Of a stretch of DNA of 64,000 bases, positions 18,680 to 27,825 are shown in pieces (position 1 is the first letter of the stretch; the number at the start of each line of letters is the position of its first letter). A model generated the notes under the pieces. It was not told where the DNA came from, did no database searches, and saw only the letters and a list, made by a program, of their open reading frames with translations. The stretch lies in NCBI RefSeq assembly GCF_018595715.1, contig NZ_JAHEOJ010000014.1, positions 372,001 to 436,000 of the forward strand. Direction: 5' to 3'. This DNA is from Glaciecola sp. XM2 (GTDB lineage Bacteria; Pseudomonadota; Gammaproteobacteria; Enterobacterales; Alteromonadaceae). The position numbers and the translations under genes were made by a program.

Positions 18680-19711
18680 TTAATTCGGCAACTCTATTGA
18701 TTGAAGACCATCAGCGCTAACGGCTGTTAATACATTGTTTAGCATCACCGCGCCGGTGATGGCAGAGGAAATATCGGTATCGATTCGCGTTAGCGAACTA
18801 TGAAGACGGCAACCATCGGCATCGGCTGCCTTCATTTGTTCGCTGTTTATACTCGATGGATCCAGCGAAAACACAACGCCATTGTTACCCAGTACAAGGA
18901 ATTGATCATTGATAGCGACAATCGCATTTAATGAAGTTGTTGCACAAGTATTGAGGGTCACCCAATCAGAGGATTCAGAAAGCACAAACATATTACCCCG
19001 CAGCCCAATTGCAATTAATTCGCCGCTCAGCAGCTCCTTGGTATCAAAAAATGAGCCGTAATAGTCGATTTCATAACGCTCCCAACTATTGCCTTTGTCT
19101 GTGCTTTTTGCAACAAGACCCGCCTCGCCCGCAAGATATAGGTTGTCACCTTGCATGCTCAAGCGATTAAAATGTGGGAATATAAAGTCTAACTCTTCTT
19201 GGTAAAACGCTTCATCGTCTTTGATACTCTCTAAATAATCAATATCATCTGGCGAGAGCAACGAAACGTATTGCTCTTGCGTCCAAGTTAGACCCGCGTC
19301 AACGCTTCTGTAAAACAAACCATAACCACCTACCGCAATGACTTCCTGCTCGTCAATAAACATCACATCCAAAAATGGACGATCTAGCTCCACATTGCTG
19401 TAAACCAATTCCCAGGTATTACCTGAATCTGAAGAGCGAAGAATACTCGCGTCATGCCCTACCGCCACGAAGGTCTCGTTAAGGCCGTCAACCGCGGTTA
19501 ACGTGACTGTCGTTGGCACAATCGCTTGGCTAACGCTCTGGTTATCGCCCACAAGAATGTGACCGCGTTCACCGACTACTACGGTAACCTCGCCTTGGTA
19601 TGCGTCGAGCAACATCGAATCTTTTACCAAAGGTGCCTGAAAAGCCTGCTGCGCTTGTGCAGCAGTCAGAACAAAAAATAAAGAGAGAGAAATGAAAATT
19701 TTAGTAACCAC
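18680..19711 (-). CDS. YCF48/BNR-repeat periplasmic protein
   Basis: A 343-residue exported beta-propeller-like protein. It starts with GTG (GGGAT upstream) and a signal peptide ending AAQAQ (about residue 21). Asp-box-like repeats typical of YCF48/BNR proteins follow: RSSDSGNTWELVYS, RSVDAGLTWTQEQY and KSTDKGNSWERYEI. The family is best known from the photosystem II assembly factor Ycf48/HCF136, but in proteobacteria it accompanies RND-type transporters. It lies downstream of a hairpin terminator that separates it from DUF1329, and its stop is one base from the RND start. Inference: a periplasmic accessory protein of that transporter. Confidence 0.85.
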   Translation of the reverse strand: MVTKIFISLSLFFVLTAAQAQQAFQAPLVKDSMLLDAYQGEVTVVVGERGHILVGDNQSVSQAIVPTTVTLTAVDGLNETFVAVGHDASILRSSDSGNTWELVYSNVELDRPFLDVMFIDEQEVIAVGGYGLFYRSVDAGLTWTQEQYVSLLSPDDIDYLESIKDDEAFYQEELDFIFPHFNRLSMQGDNLYLAGEAGLVAKSTDKGNSWERYEIDYYGSFFDTKELLSGELIAIGLRGNMFVLSESSDWVTLNTCATTSLNAIVAINDQFLVLGNNGVVFSLDPSSINSEQMKAADADGCRLHSSLTRIDTDISSAITGAVMLNNVLTAVSADGLQSIELPN

Positions 19712-19735
19712 ACATATCCCATTTTTTTAGTGATA

Positions 19736-19766
19736 AAAAAACGGTTGGCGATGCCAACCGTTTATT
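19736..19766 (-). terminator. Internal terminator between DUF1329 and YCF48-like genes
   Basis: An 11-bp perfect stem (AAACGGTTGGC / GCCAACCGTTT) with a 3-base loop is followed by TTTTATCA on the minus strand, directly after the DUF1329 stop. It would lower transcription of the YCF48-like and RND genes relative to the two upstream genes. Confidence 0.88.
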
Positions 19767-19767
19767 C

Positions 19768-21135
19768 TTAACGTTTGCCTTCGCGCCTCAGCGCCTGAGG
19801 CGTAAAATCTCCGTCCGTCGGTCGGACAGTAAAGTCATACATGCGCTCTTCATTATCTAATCCAATCGCAATGTAACGACGAGAGTTTAGATCATGATAG
19901 ACGTCAAGGGTAGACCAATGAGTAAGAATATCGTAATAATTTACACCGTAGGCAATGGCCACACGGTATAGCTCGTCACGGTTATCGTACATATCAGCAA
20001 CTTGAATCTGCCAGCTATCTTCATCAATGTAGAAAGTACGCTTTTGATAAACATGTCTAAACTCGTCTTTTAGCGTCGCTTCTACTACCCATACGCGATG
20101 CTTCTCAAAACGGGTCAAATCTGGGTTGATATGCCCTTCGTGGAGAATGTCCTCATACGTCACTTGGTCGCTATGAACCGCGTAGTTGTTATAGGCAACA
20201 TACATTTCTTGCTTGCCTTTTAACTCCCAATTGTAACGATTTGGAGAACCGTTAAACATATCGAAGTCATCCGTAGTACGCAAGCCATCAGCAGCTGTAC
20301 CCGGTGCATCATAGGCAATGTTCGGCGCACGACGAACGCGGCGTTGACCAGTATTGTAGGTCCAAGCTTGACGCGGCTCTTTTATTTGGTCAACAGTTTC
20401 GTGCACTAATAGTGCGGTACCGGCCAGACGCGCTGGACTCGTAACCGATTGCTTAAACTTGAACAAAATGTTCTCTTCAAGAAGCTGCTCTGGTGTCATG
20501 CCAGGCTCGGCGTATTTAATCATCAGTGTTTCATCAAAACCGATTACGTTAAATGCACCACCGGCAGTTACTGCAGCCTGGCCGCCAAAACGTTGCACTG
20601 CAACACCACGATAACGCAAAATGTGGTTCCAAATTGCTTCTAGGCCGTCATTTGGAATTGGAAAAGGGATACCAATTGCTGCGCCCTGAATACCATTACC
20701 ATCTTGTAATAATTCCGCACGAGTTGCATTTGCTAGGGTTGCATCGTAAACCTCTTGAGGGTTTGACGCTGTTCTGCGAGTTTGATACACCGGCATTCTG
20801 TAAGTGTCAGGGTAAGTCTCAAACATTGCTTGCTGACCCACACTTAAAAACTCAGCATACTCTTTATAATTTGCCGCGGTAATAGTAAATAAAGGCTTGT
20901 CGTCTGGAAAAGGGTCTATATGAAACTCACCAGGCACATAACCGGCCGGTGGCGCAGTAATCCCACCGGTCCATTCAGGAATACTACCGTCAGCATTGCC
21001 CGCTCTCTCAGCACCAAGGGGTGTGAGATCGGCGCCTAGTCTAGCAGCCTCTGCCTCTGATACCTTTGCTGCTACCGAATGACTGGCTACTGCGAATGCG
21101 ATACTCGCCGCAACTACACCAAATTTCTTCATCAT
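19768..21135 (-). CDS. DUF1329 periplasmic protein
   Basis: A 455-residue exported protein. The signal peptide runs to about residue 23 (SHSVAAK). Typical family features follow: the KVSEAEAARLG-DLTPLGAERAGN start, the IPEWTGG segment and the late WVVEATLKDEFRHVYQKR region. As I recall, DUF1329 proteins have a fold related to the lipoprotein carriers LolA/LolB, which would suit a shuttle for a hydrophobic ligand. There is no lipobox, so it is probably soluble in the periplasm. ATG at 21135 has AAGGA eight bases upstream. It follows the DUF1302 gene by 11 bases, and a strong terminator lies right after its stop. Confidence 0.88.
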   Translation of the reverse strand: MMKKFGVVAASIAFAVASHSVAAKVSEAEAARLGADLTPLGAERAGNADGSIPEWTGGITAPPAGYVPGEFHIDPFPDDKPLFTITAANYKEYAEFLSVGQQAMFETYPDTYRMPVYQTRRTASNPQEVYDATLANATRAELLQDGNGIQGAAIGIPFPIPNDGLEAIWNHILRYRGVAVQRFGGQAAVTAGGAFNVIGFDETLMIKYAEPGMTPEQLLEENILFKFKQSVTSPARLAGTALLVHETVDQIKEPRQAWTYNTGQRRVRRAPNIAYDAPGTAADGLRTTDDFDMFNGSPNRYNWELKGKQEMYVAYNNYAVHSDQVTYEDILHEGHINPDLTRFEKHRVWVVEATLKDEFRHVYQKRTFYIDEDSWQIQVADMYDNRDELYRVAIAYGVNYYDILTHWSTLDVYHDLNSRRYIAIGLDNEERMYDFTVRPTDGDFTPQALRREGKR

Positions 21136-21146
21136 ATATAAAGTCC

Positions 21147-23216
21147 TTAAATTGCGTATTTAATGTTGAACGAAGCGAAGTCTCTATCACTTAATGCATT
21201 GGTAGTACCTATACCACCCCAAAACGCACTATAAGAGGCTGTGAAAGACCACTTGCTTAAATAATCGAACGTGAAACCAATGTTGGCTGATTTGCGGTCC
21301 TCAATAAACAAGAAGAAAGGATCAGGCGTCGTGCCATTTACATCATGAGCAAACGTTGCACGCGCGCGTAAATTGATACCTGCAAACACGTTATTAAAGT
21401 CTGCTACCGCTAATAAACGATATCCCCAAGCACCTTGACTGGCGAACGGGTTAGTTTCTGGGCCGTTTGACAAGCCAGTATGTAGACCTTCACGACGATT
21501 ATTAGTTCCAGGAATCGGTTCGAGAGAAGGTGTTCTGCTCGTTCCTGGGGCATTTAAACGAATCACTTCAGGATCTGGGAAATCAACGATATTTACGTAA
21601 CCCGCTTCACCTAAAAGAATTAAGTTATCGGTACCTAATGCTGGGCCAAATACGTGTGATGCTGTTGCCTGAATCTGCCAGGTGTCTGATAATAAGAAAC
21701 CTTCAGCTGTCTCGCCTGGACCAACACCGCGACCGATGTTGTTAAGTTGAGAAATACCTACTAAATCTGGTCTCAATCCTGCATTTGCAAGCTGCTCAGG
21801 CATAGCGGTATATAGCAATTCTACGTCGTCAATTTGTAGCGGCTCGTCAACGCGGTAAGCGAATTCACCCGCTAGTGCTGTTTCGCCAATATTGGTATTA
21901 AAGCTCAAGCCGTATAACTGTATGTCTTCTGGGTAAGCAAAGCGCGTTTCGGTAAAGGCACCTAAATCAGTCACGTTATCACGGGTAATTTCGGTGCTTG
22001 CAATGATACCTAGGTCGCGCTGAATACTTTCTGCAGAGAAATCAGAGGTTACGCCCGATACCAACGGACGCTGTGAGTGATAGTTAATGTAATACAAACC
22101 AAACTCAGTTTCGTTGAGGTCTGCTGCAAACCAACCAAGCTTGACACCAAACTGCCCTGAATCACTCGCTTCATCTTGCGCGGCATTACTTGGTGCACGA
22201 ACAGCGACTTTCGTTGGATAAGCTAAATACAACTGACCGGCAGTTTCTGGCGTAATTGCGCCAGCGCGCAATGCATCCCCAATACCATTTAAGCCACTTA
22301 AAAGTGTGTTTGCATCAATATCTGGGTTACCGGTAAAACCAAGTTGGATATTGTTAAACGAACCGCCCTCGCCCGCAAAGTCGTTCGTTGCGAAATAACT
22401 TCCTGCAACAGGTAACAATGAGCGCTCGTATTCATATTGATAGTAGGCTTCTAAGCTCAATGTATCGGTAAGACCAATCGTACCGTAAACCATGCCCACC
22501 GGAATAAATACTTCTCTGGCTTCTACACCAGGTGCACGAGCACGTGTCACGTCAACAGGATTGGTCGTGTTTATACCGTGTTGGATGAAAGTGCTCTCAC
22601 CCCACGAAACCACTTGATCGCCTACACGCAGACTTGCTGGCATATCACCGATATCAAAATCAGCGTAAACGAAGAAGTCTAACATGCGCACATCGCGGCA
22701 AAGCTCGTCGCGTGCTTCTGGGTCTTGGCACGGGTCAACCGTTATTCCTGTAATTGGGTTTTGCCAATCACGGTCGCTGTCCATCAACTCAAAATCGTAG
22801 AAATAGAAACCACGAGCAAAGAACCCAAAGTTCTCATAAGCAATGTCTAACTCATGCAAGCCGACAAACTGGGTCGAGAAGGCCTGACCTGGGTCAAAAC
22901 TTAGGTTACCTAAGTCACCGTTTGTTGAATAGGCACCATTTCCAGCAGCCCAAATATCTGCGCTTTGGTAAATCGGATTAGTCGCGGCGTTGTAACCAGT
23001 CCAGTTAAACTGAGGGTCGTTGCTGTTACCAATAAGGCTGAAGTCTCTATCTTCAGTACGGATGCTGGTTGCAAGAGTAAAGTTTGAGTCAAGGGTGACA
23101 TCGACTTTACCAAATCTCCAGCTTGCTGCAGTTGCGTTGTATGAGGCAGCAGCCAAAACAGCAGCAACACCTATTGCTAACGTTGACTTCTTATATGCGC
23201 TAGGCTTCTTTATCAT
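21147..23216 (-). CDS. DUF1302 outer-membrane protein
   Basis: A 689-residue protein. Start ATG at 23216 (MIKKPSAYKKS) with GGAGAAGG upstream; the frame could open 19 codons earlier, but that would put a non-signal tail before the signal peptide (cleavage near NATAA-S, about residue 30). The mature part is rich in alternating polar/aromatic strands (WRFGKVDVTLDSNFTLATS, FGFFARGFYFYDFEL, SLRVGDQVVSWGES), and it ends in a tyrosine/phenylalanine strand (FASFNIKYAI). This is what an outer-membrane beta-barrel looks like. It is the first gene of the cluster. Inference: the outer-membrane gate of the DUF1329/RND system. Confidence 0.88.
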   Translation of the reverse strand: MIKKPSAYKKSTLAIGVAAVLAAASYNATAASWRFGKVDVTLDSNFTLATSIRTEDRDFSLIGNSNDPQFNWTGYNAATNPIYQSADIWAAGNGAYSTNGDLGNLSFDPGQAFSTQFVGLHELDIAYENFGFFARGFYFYDFELMDSDRDWQNPITGITVDPCQDPEARDELCRDVRMLDFFVYADFDIGDMPASLRVGDQVVSWGESTFIQHGINTTNPVDVTRARAPGVEAREVFIPVGMVYGTIGLTDTLSLEAYYQYEYERSLLPVAGSYFATNDFAGEGGSFNNIQLGFTGNPDIDANTLLSGLNGIGDALRAGAITPETAGQLYLAYPTKVAVRAPSNAAQDEASDSGQFGVKLGWFAADLNETEFGLYYINYHSQRPLVSGVTSDFSAESIQRDLGIIASTEITRDNVTDLGAFTETRFAYPEDIQLYGLSFNTNIGETALAGEFAYRVDEPLQIDDVELLYTAMPEQLANAGLRPDLVGISQLNNIGRGVGPGETAEGFLLSDTWQIQATASHVFGPALGTDNLILLGEAGYVNIVDFPDPEVIRLNAPGTSRTPSLEPIPGTNNRREGLHTGLSNGPETNPFASQGAWGYRLLAVADFNNVFAGINLRARATFAHDVNGTTPDPFFLFIEDRKSANIGFTFDYLSKWSFTASYSAFWGGIGTTNALSDRDFASFNIKYAI

Positions 23217-23245
23217 GTGGTTACCTTCTCCAAAACTATCGTTAC

Positions 23246-23322
23246 TACGATTAGTGTAGACACAAGTGTTCAATTAACAAAATGATTACATCATTTTACA
23301 TTATTCGCAAGAACTAATCGTA
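23246..23322. promoter_or_regulatory. Nested inverted repeats upstream of the DUF1302 cluster
   Basis: A perfect 19-bp palindrome (AAAATGAT-TAC-ATCATTTT, 23279-23297) sits about 63 bases before the DUF1302 start. It is flanked by two facing copies of a 10-base word, TACGATTAGT at 23246-23255 and ACTAATCGTA at 23313-23322. The symmetry about a common centre suggests regulator sites; no regulator is identified. Confidence 0.55.
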
Positions 23323-23387
23323 CCAGTTAGCCCTGAAAGCCCTATTTTCTGGCATTTTCTTTGTTATGTGCGCATTTAATACACAAA

Positions 23388-23609
23388 TTAGTTCAATTTT
23401 TTTAACGATTTGATTTTATTGTTGGCGTCAGTGATAAGTTCAAACTGACCGTAAATACCATCTGGTAACAAAAAAGGACGCAAATTTTCCTTAGGTAAAC
23501 GAACCGTCTTGCCAAGATGCGTATGCACCACCACATAACGAATTTGTTGCTGGTACATATCTTGGCATTCTGCATAGCTCATTTGAATCTGAAATAGATA
23601 TCGTTGCAT
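23388..23609 (-). CDS. DUF2835 family small protein
   Basis: A 73-residue protein matching the DUF2835 pattern as I remember it: an N-terminal strand (YLFQIQMSYAECQDMY), a VVVHTHLGKTVRLPKENLRPFL core and a closing G-x-FEL-x-x-D segment. It follows pepN by 18 bases on the same strand, so it is the likely second gene of a pepN operon. There are no catalytic motifs or membrane segments. The function is unknown. About 170 bases of regulatory DNA for the DUF1302 cluster follow its stop. Confidence 0.82.
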   Translation of the reverse strand: MQRYLFQIQMSYAECQDMYQQQIRYVVVHTHLGKTVRLPKENLRPFLLPDGIYGQFELITDANNKIKSLKKLN

Positions 23610-23627
23610 ACCAAAAACCCATCCTAC

Positions 23628-26243
23628 TTACGCTTTTGATAACGTTTTCGATAATTTTTCAAATAAGTCTCTACTCAGACCTTTTGTATTGAACAAACGC
23701 GTTAACTGAGACTTTATCAATTCCTGATGGCCTGCAGCATAACGTTGCAATTGCAGCATGGGGGTGACAATACGAGCCGCCACCTGCGGGTTCAAGGCAT
23801 CTAATTCCATGAGATAATCCACAACGTAGCGGTAACCACTGCCATCTGCAGCATGAAATCCAGCGGTGTTATAAAACGCAAACGTTCCCATGACTGCCCG
23901 AACCTTATTTGGGTTTTTTATCGAAAAAGTACCGTGGGCTTTTAATAAATCCAGCCGTGACAAAATATCGGTGCGAACCGCACTTGCCTGCAATGCAAAC
24001 CACTTATCCATCACGACGGGATCGTGCCCGTATTGGCCTTCAAATCGCTGCATAAGTGCATCAAAAACATCTGCATCGGTTTGCTGCACTGCTTTAATCG
24101 CAGCCAATTTATCGGTCATATTGTCACTGCTAACATAGATGTCGGTAAATGAAATTGCACCTTCACCTACATTGGCACTCGCAATCGCGATAAGTTTACA
24201 GCACACCGACTTTAGACTGCGCCAGTGCACTTGGCCTTGTTCATAAGCATAGGCTTGATTGCTTTCACGCTTGAGCGTTTTTAGCGCCCAAGTGTGAGCA
24301 CTTTTTGCTAATGCTTTGTGCACCGAATCTCGTGAAGCATCTAAGGTTAACGGTAAAAGGTTTTGATACTCTACCCCAAGGGTTTCAAAAGACGGGAGGG
24401 TTAAGAGCTGGGCTACTACGTCATCAGGAAGGTTTGAGCTTGCGATATACGTCAGCAATTCGTCAAACAGCGGTGCTATCGTGTGCTCAAGTGCAAGAGA
24501 CATTCCCCCCTGATTTGCATATATTTCACCAATCAACATCGCATATAGCTTTTGGCTTGCATCCCACTTAGCATAGTGGCTCTGAGCAAATCGAATGATA
24601 TGAATTAAATCATCTTTAGAGTAGTTATACTTCACCGTAACCGGCGCAGAAAAGTCGGCTAGTAAGACTGGAACATAGCGCTGGGTCTTGTCTGGCAATG
24701 GCACACATTTTTGCTCTGCGTCTAGGATAAGCGTTCCGTCATTCGTGCCACTAAGTAAATGCTCTTGGCCACTTTCATCAATCACAGAGATATTAAATGG
24801 TATGAATAAGTCTTCTTTTACCTGTTGGTCGGCCGTAGGCGCATTGTATTGAGACACAATAAGCTCGCCTATCTCTGAGGCGATCACTTTTATCTGCGGT
24901 GTACCTGATTGCGAGTACCAACGTTTAAAATGCGTTAAGTCCACATTATTGGCATCTTGCATAGCCTGTACAAAATCATCACAGGTTACCGCTTGGCCGT
25001 CGTGACGCTCAAAGTAAAGGTCCATGCCCTTTCTAAAACCGTCTACACCTAACAAGGTATGCATCATTCGAATGACTTCAGCCCCCTTGTCGTAAACCGT
25101 TACCGTATAAAAATTATTCATCTCTACCACTTCGTCTGGACGAATGGGATGACTCATAGGCCCTGCATCTTCAGCAAATTGATGTTCGCGCATCACTTTA
25201 ACCTGACTAATACGCGTACCTAACTCGCTGCTCATGTCTGCCGAAAAGCGTTGGTCACGGAAAACTGTTAACCCTTCTTTTAAACTTAACTGAAACCAAT
25301 CGCGACAAGTCACACGGTTACCCGTCCAGTTGTGAAAGTATTCGTGAGCAATAATGGACTCGATATTAAAATAATCATCATCAGTGGCAGTACTAGGCTC
25401 GGCAAGGACAAATTTCGAGTTAAATACATTAAGCCCTTTATTTTCCATTGCGCCCATGTTGAAAAAATCTACAGCAACAATCATGTAGATGTCGAGATCG
25501 TATGCTAAGCCATAGGTGTCTTCATCCCATTTCATCGCACGTTTTAAAGACGCCATTGCATGATGAGCCTGATGAAGACGACCTTTGTCTACATACACTT
25601 GTAGCGCAACACTGCGCCCTTCAGACGTTATAAACGTATCTTCTAAACAATCAAAGTCACCCGCGACGAGGGCAAACAAGTAGCAGGGTTTATAATGCGG
25701 GTCGTGCCACACGACTTTTCGACGACCGTCAGGCATAACAAAATCGTCAGTTTTATTACCATTACTAAGTAGTTGCTTGAGGTTTTCATCATCGCTAATA
25801 ATCGTTACGGTATACACCGACAATACATCAGGCCTATCCAGGAAATAGGTAATCTTTCGAAAGCCTTCGGCTTCGCATTGCGTGCAAAACGCATTACTGA
25901 CATAGTACAAGCCTTCAAGGGATGTATTGGCCTCGGGCGATAAGGTATTTTCTATCTCCAGCACGGTTGATTCACCGGTGATATTAATTTCTAACGCTGA
26001 GTCTGACACGGTGTAATCCGTATTTTCTTCGGCTTTTCTACCGTCGATATACAGACTTTGCAAAACAATATCTTCACCGTCCAAGCTTATTTTTGTTGCG
26101 CTATCGTCATTACGCGTAACCAAAAGCTTACTTGTCACGCGACTATTGGCTTTAGATAGTTCGAAACATAGCTCTACGCTATCGATAGAGAAAGCACAAG
26201 GCTGATAATCTTGACGGCGCTTAGCCTGCATCATAGATGACAT
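23628..26243 (-). CDS. pepN: Aminopeptidase N (M1 metallopeptidase)
   Basis: A cytosolic zinc exopeptidase of 871 residues, the normal PepN length. The M1 signature is complete: GAMENKGL, then HEYFHNW with the third zinc ligand Glu in LKEGLTVFRDQ. The N-terminal beta domain (CTQCEAEGFRKITYFLDRPDV) and the C-terminal helical ring (from about 540) agree closely with E. coli PepN. ATG at 26243 has AGGGG upstream. It cleaves N-terminal residues from peptides in the last steps of protein turnover. DUF2835 is co-directional right behind it. Confidence 0.97.
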   Translation of the reverse strand: MSSMMQAKRRQDYQPCAFSIDSVELCFELSKANSRVTSKLLVTRNDDSATKISLDGEDIVLQSLYIDGRKAEENTDYTVSDSALEINITGESTVLEIENTLSPEANTSLEGLYYVSNAFCTQCEAEGFRKITYFLDRPDVLSVYTVTIISDDENLKQLLSNGNKTDDFVMPDGRRKVVWHDPHYKPCYLFALVAGDFDCLEDTFITSEGRSVALQVYVDKGRLHQAHHAMASLKRAMKWDEDTYGLAYDLDIYMIVAVDFFNMGAMENKGLNVFNSKFVLAEPSTATDDDYFNIESIIAHEYFHNWTGNRVTCRDWFQLSLKEGLTVFRDQRFSADMSSELGTRISQVKVMREHQFAEDAGPMSHPIRPDEVVEMNNFYTVTVYDKGAEVIRMMHTLLGVDGFRKGMDLYFERHDGQAVTCDDFVQAMQDANNVDLTHFKRWYSQSGTPQIKVIASEIGELIVSQYNAPTADQQVKEDLFIPFNISVIDESGQEHLLSGTNDGTLILDAEQKCVPLPDKTQRYVPVLLADFSAPVTVKYNYSKDDLIHIIRFAQSHYAKWDASQKLYAMLIGEIYANQGGMSLALEHTIAPLFDELLTYIASSNLPDDVVAQLLTLPSFETLGVEYQNLLPLTLDASRDSVHKALAKSAHTWALKTLKRESNQAYAYEQGQVHWRSLKSVCCKLIAIASANVGEGAISFTDIYVSSDNMTDKLAAIKAVQQTDADVFDALMQRFEGQYGHDPVVMDKWFALQASAVRTDILSRLDLLKAHGTFSIKNPNKVRAVMGTFAFYNTAGFHAADGSGYRYVVDYLMELDALNPQVAARIVTPMLQLQRYAAGHQELIKSQLTRLFNTKGLSRDLFEKLSKTLSKA

Positions 26244-26329
26244 AGGGACCCCTAGTGGAGAATGAGAATAAAATGAAAACCCTTAAGCATAAGCGATGCA
26301 CTCGAGTATGACTGCGGGTACATCTTTTC

Positions 26330-26349
26330 AAGGCGTAGCTCTACGCCTT
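26330..26349. repeat. Hairpin across the NhaC stop codon
   Basis: Nine-base arms AAGGCGTAG / CTACGCCTT with a 2-base centre overlap the nhaC-like stop at 26341. There is no T-run on either strand, so it is probably an mRNA 3' hairpin or a protein-binding palindrome rather than an intrinsic terminator. Confidence 0.45.
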
Positions 26350-27813
26350 ATATGTTGTACGCAATTCTACTTTTGGTGGTTCTAAACGCAGGATTTTTAT
26401 TCCCGCATAAGCATATATAACAGCCAAAATAGGGTTCAGAAGGTTAAAGAAAGCGTAGAATATGTAGCTAAACGGGTGCACACCGAGAACGCTATGCATG
26501 TAGGCACCACAAGTATTCCATGGAATGAGCGGTGATGTAATGGTACCACCGTCTTCAAGGCTGCGTGATAAATTGAGTTGATGTAGGTTACGTTTTTCAA
26601 ACTCTTTTTTATACATGCGCCCAGGCATCACGATACTAATGTATTGGTCTGCAGTAACAAGATTAGTTCCAATACACGTTAGTATTGTTCTAGACACCAT
26701 GTCACCGGCGCTATGCGCGCCTTTCAATGCAGTGGATACGATCGCTGTTAGCAACCCTACTCGCTCTAGTACTGCACCGAACGACATGGCGCAGATAATC
26801 AGCCAAATCGTATTGAGCATACTTGACATCCCGCCGCGTGATAATAGGTCGTTCAAGTTATCATCGGGGGTTGTAAAACTTACGCCGTCAAACATGGCGG
26901 TCCACACCACCATCAGCTTGGTGATAAAATCAGAAAAATCCGTTTCCAACATGTTAGAGACGACTTCTCCTTGAAAAATGAGTGCCCAGATCGCACCGAG
27001 TGCCGCGCCAATCGACACCGCTGGAAATGCTGGCATCTTGTTTACGGCTAAAAGCAACAATACGAAAAGTGGAATCAGGTTATACCAAGCAATATGAAAC
27101 TCTTGCTGGAGCAGCACCTGCATTTGCTCGATTCGAGAGGTAGTGCTTGCGATATCTTCTTGCAGGCCAAGGAGTGAAAACAGGATAAGCGCAATGCAAA
27201 AACTCGGTATGGTCGTCCACATCATATATTTGATATGTTCAAAGAGGTTTGTACCAGCAATCGCAGGGGCTAAATTGGTGGTTTCGGATAAGGGTGAAAG
27301 CTTGTCACCGAAATAAGCGCCTGAAACAATCGCGCCTGCGGTTATGGCAAGTGATAAATCCATGCCGCTGGCTACCCCAATCAACGCAACACCGATGGTC
27401 GCAGCAGTTGTCCATGAACTACCGATACTCATGGCTACCACCGCACAAATGACTGCAGATGCAGCATAGAAAAACGTCGGGCTGAGCATCGATAGTCCAT
27501 AATAAATCAACGTAGGGACAGTGCCGGCCAACATCCAAGTGCCAATCAGAGCACCAACCGCCAATAAGATTAAACAAGCGCCTAATGACATAGATATGCC
27601 GTTAACCATGCCCTCTTCAATGGATTCCCATGTGTGACCATTTTTTAAACCGATGATGGCCGCTAAGAACATGCCAATTAACAAGGCTATTTGATTTGGG
27701 CCGTAGGAAGATGCATCGCCGAATAGATAGACGGCACTGCCCATTAGGACAACAAGCATGACAATGGGAATTAAGGCATCGGTGAGTGTCGGTTTTTTTA
27801 TATCTGTGCTCAT
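26341..27813 (-). CDS. nhaC: NhaC-family Na+/H+ antiporter
   Basis: A 490-residue inner-membrane protein with about 11-12 hydrophobic segments. Family features are present: SIGSSWTTAATIGVALIG, the SGAYFGDKLSPLSETTNLAP motif, and ADQYISIVMPGRM near the C-terminal third. NhaC proteins exchange cytoplasmic Na+ for external H+, though related members exchange organic acids (malate/lactate), so the exact cargo is uncertain. It starts 12 bases after the NSS transporter stop, which indicates co-transcription. Together the pair could couple Na+-driven uptake with Na+ export. Confidence 0.92.
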   Translation of the reverse strand: MSTDIKKPTLTDALIPIVMLVVLMGSAVYLFGDASSYGPNQIALLIGMFLAAIIGLKNGHTWESIEEGMVNGISMSLGACLILLAVGALIGTWMLAGTVPTLIYYGLSMLSPTFFYAASAVICAVVAMSIGSSWTTAATIGVALIGVASGMDLSLAITAGAIVSGAYFGDKLSPLSETTNLAPAIAGTNLFEHIKYMMWTTIPSFCIALILFSLLGLQEDIASTTSRIEQMQVLLQQEFHIAWYNLIPLFVLLLLAVNKMPAFPAVSIGAALGAIWALIFQGEVVSNMLETDFSDFITKLMVVWTAMFDGVSFTTPDDNLNDLLSRGGMSSMLNTIWLIICAMSFGAVLERVGLLTAIVSTALKGAHSAGDMVSRTILTCIGTNLVTADQYISIVMPGRMYKKEFEKRNLHQLNLSRSLEDGGTITSPLIPWNTCGAYMHSVLGVHPFSYIFYAFFNLLNPILAVIYAYAGIKILRLEPPKVELRTTYKA

Positions 27814-27825
27814 ATTAGCTTAGCC

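Noticed and set aside
26330-26349. Palindrome at the NhaC stop as an intrinsic terminator
   Set aside because: There is no T-run on either strand, so it is recorded only as an inverted repeat.
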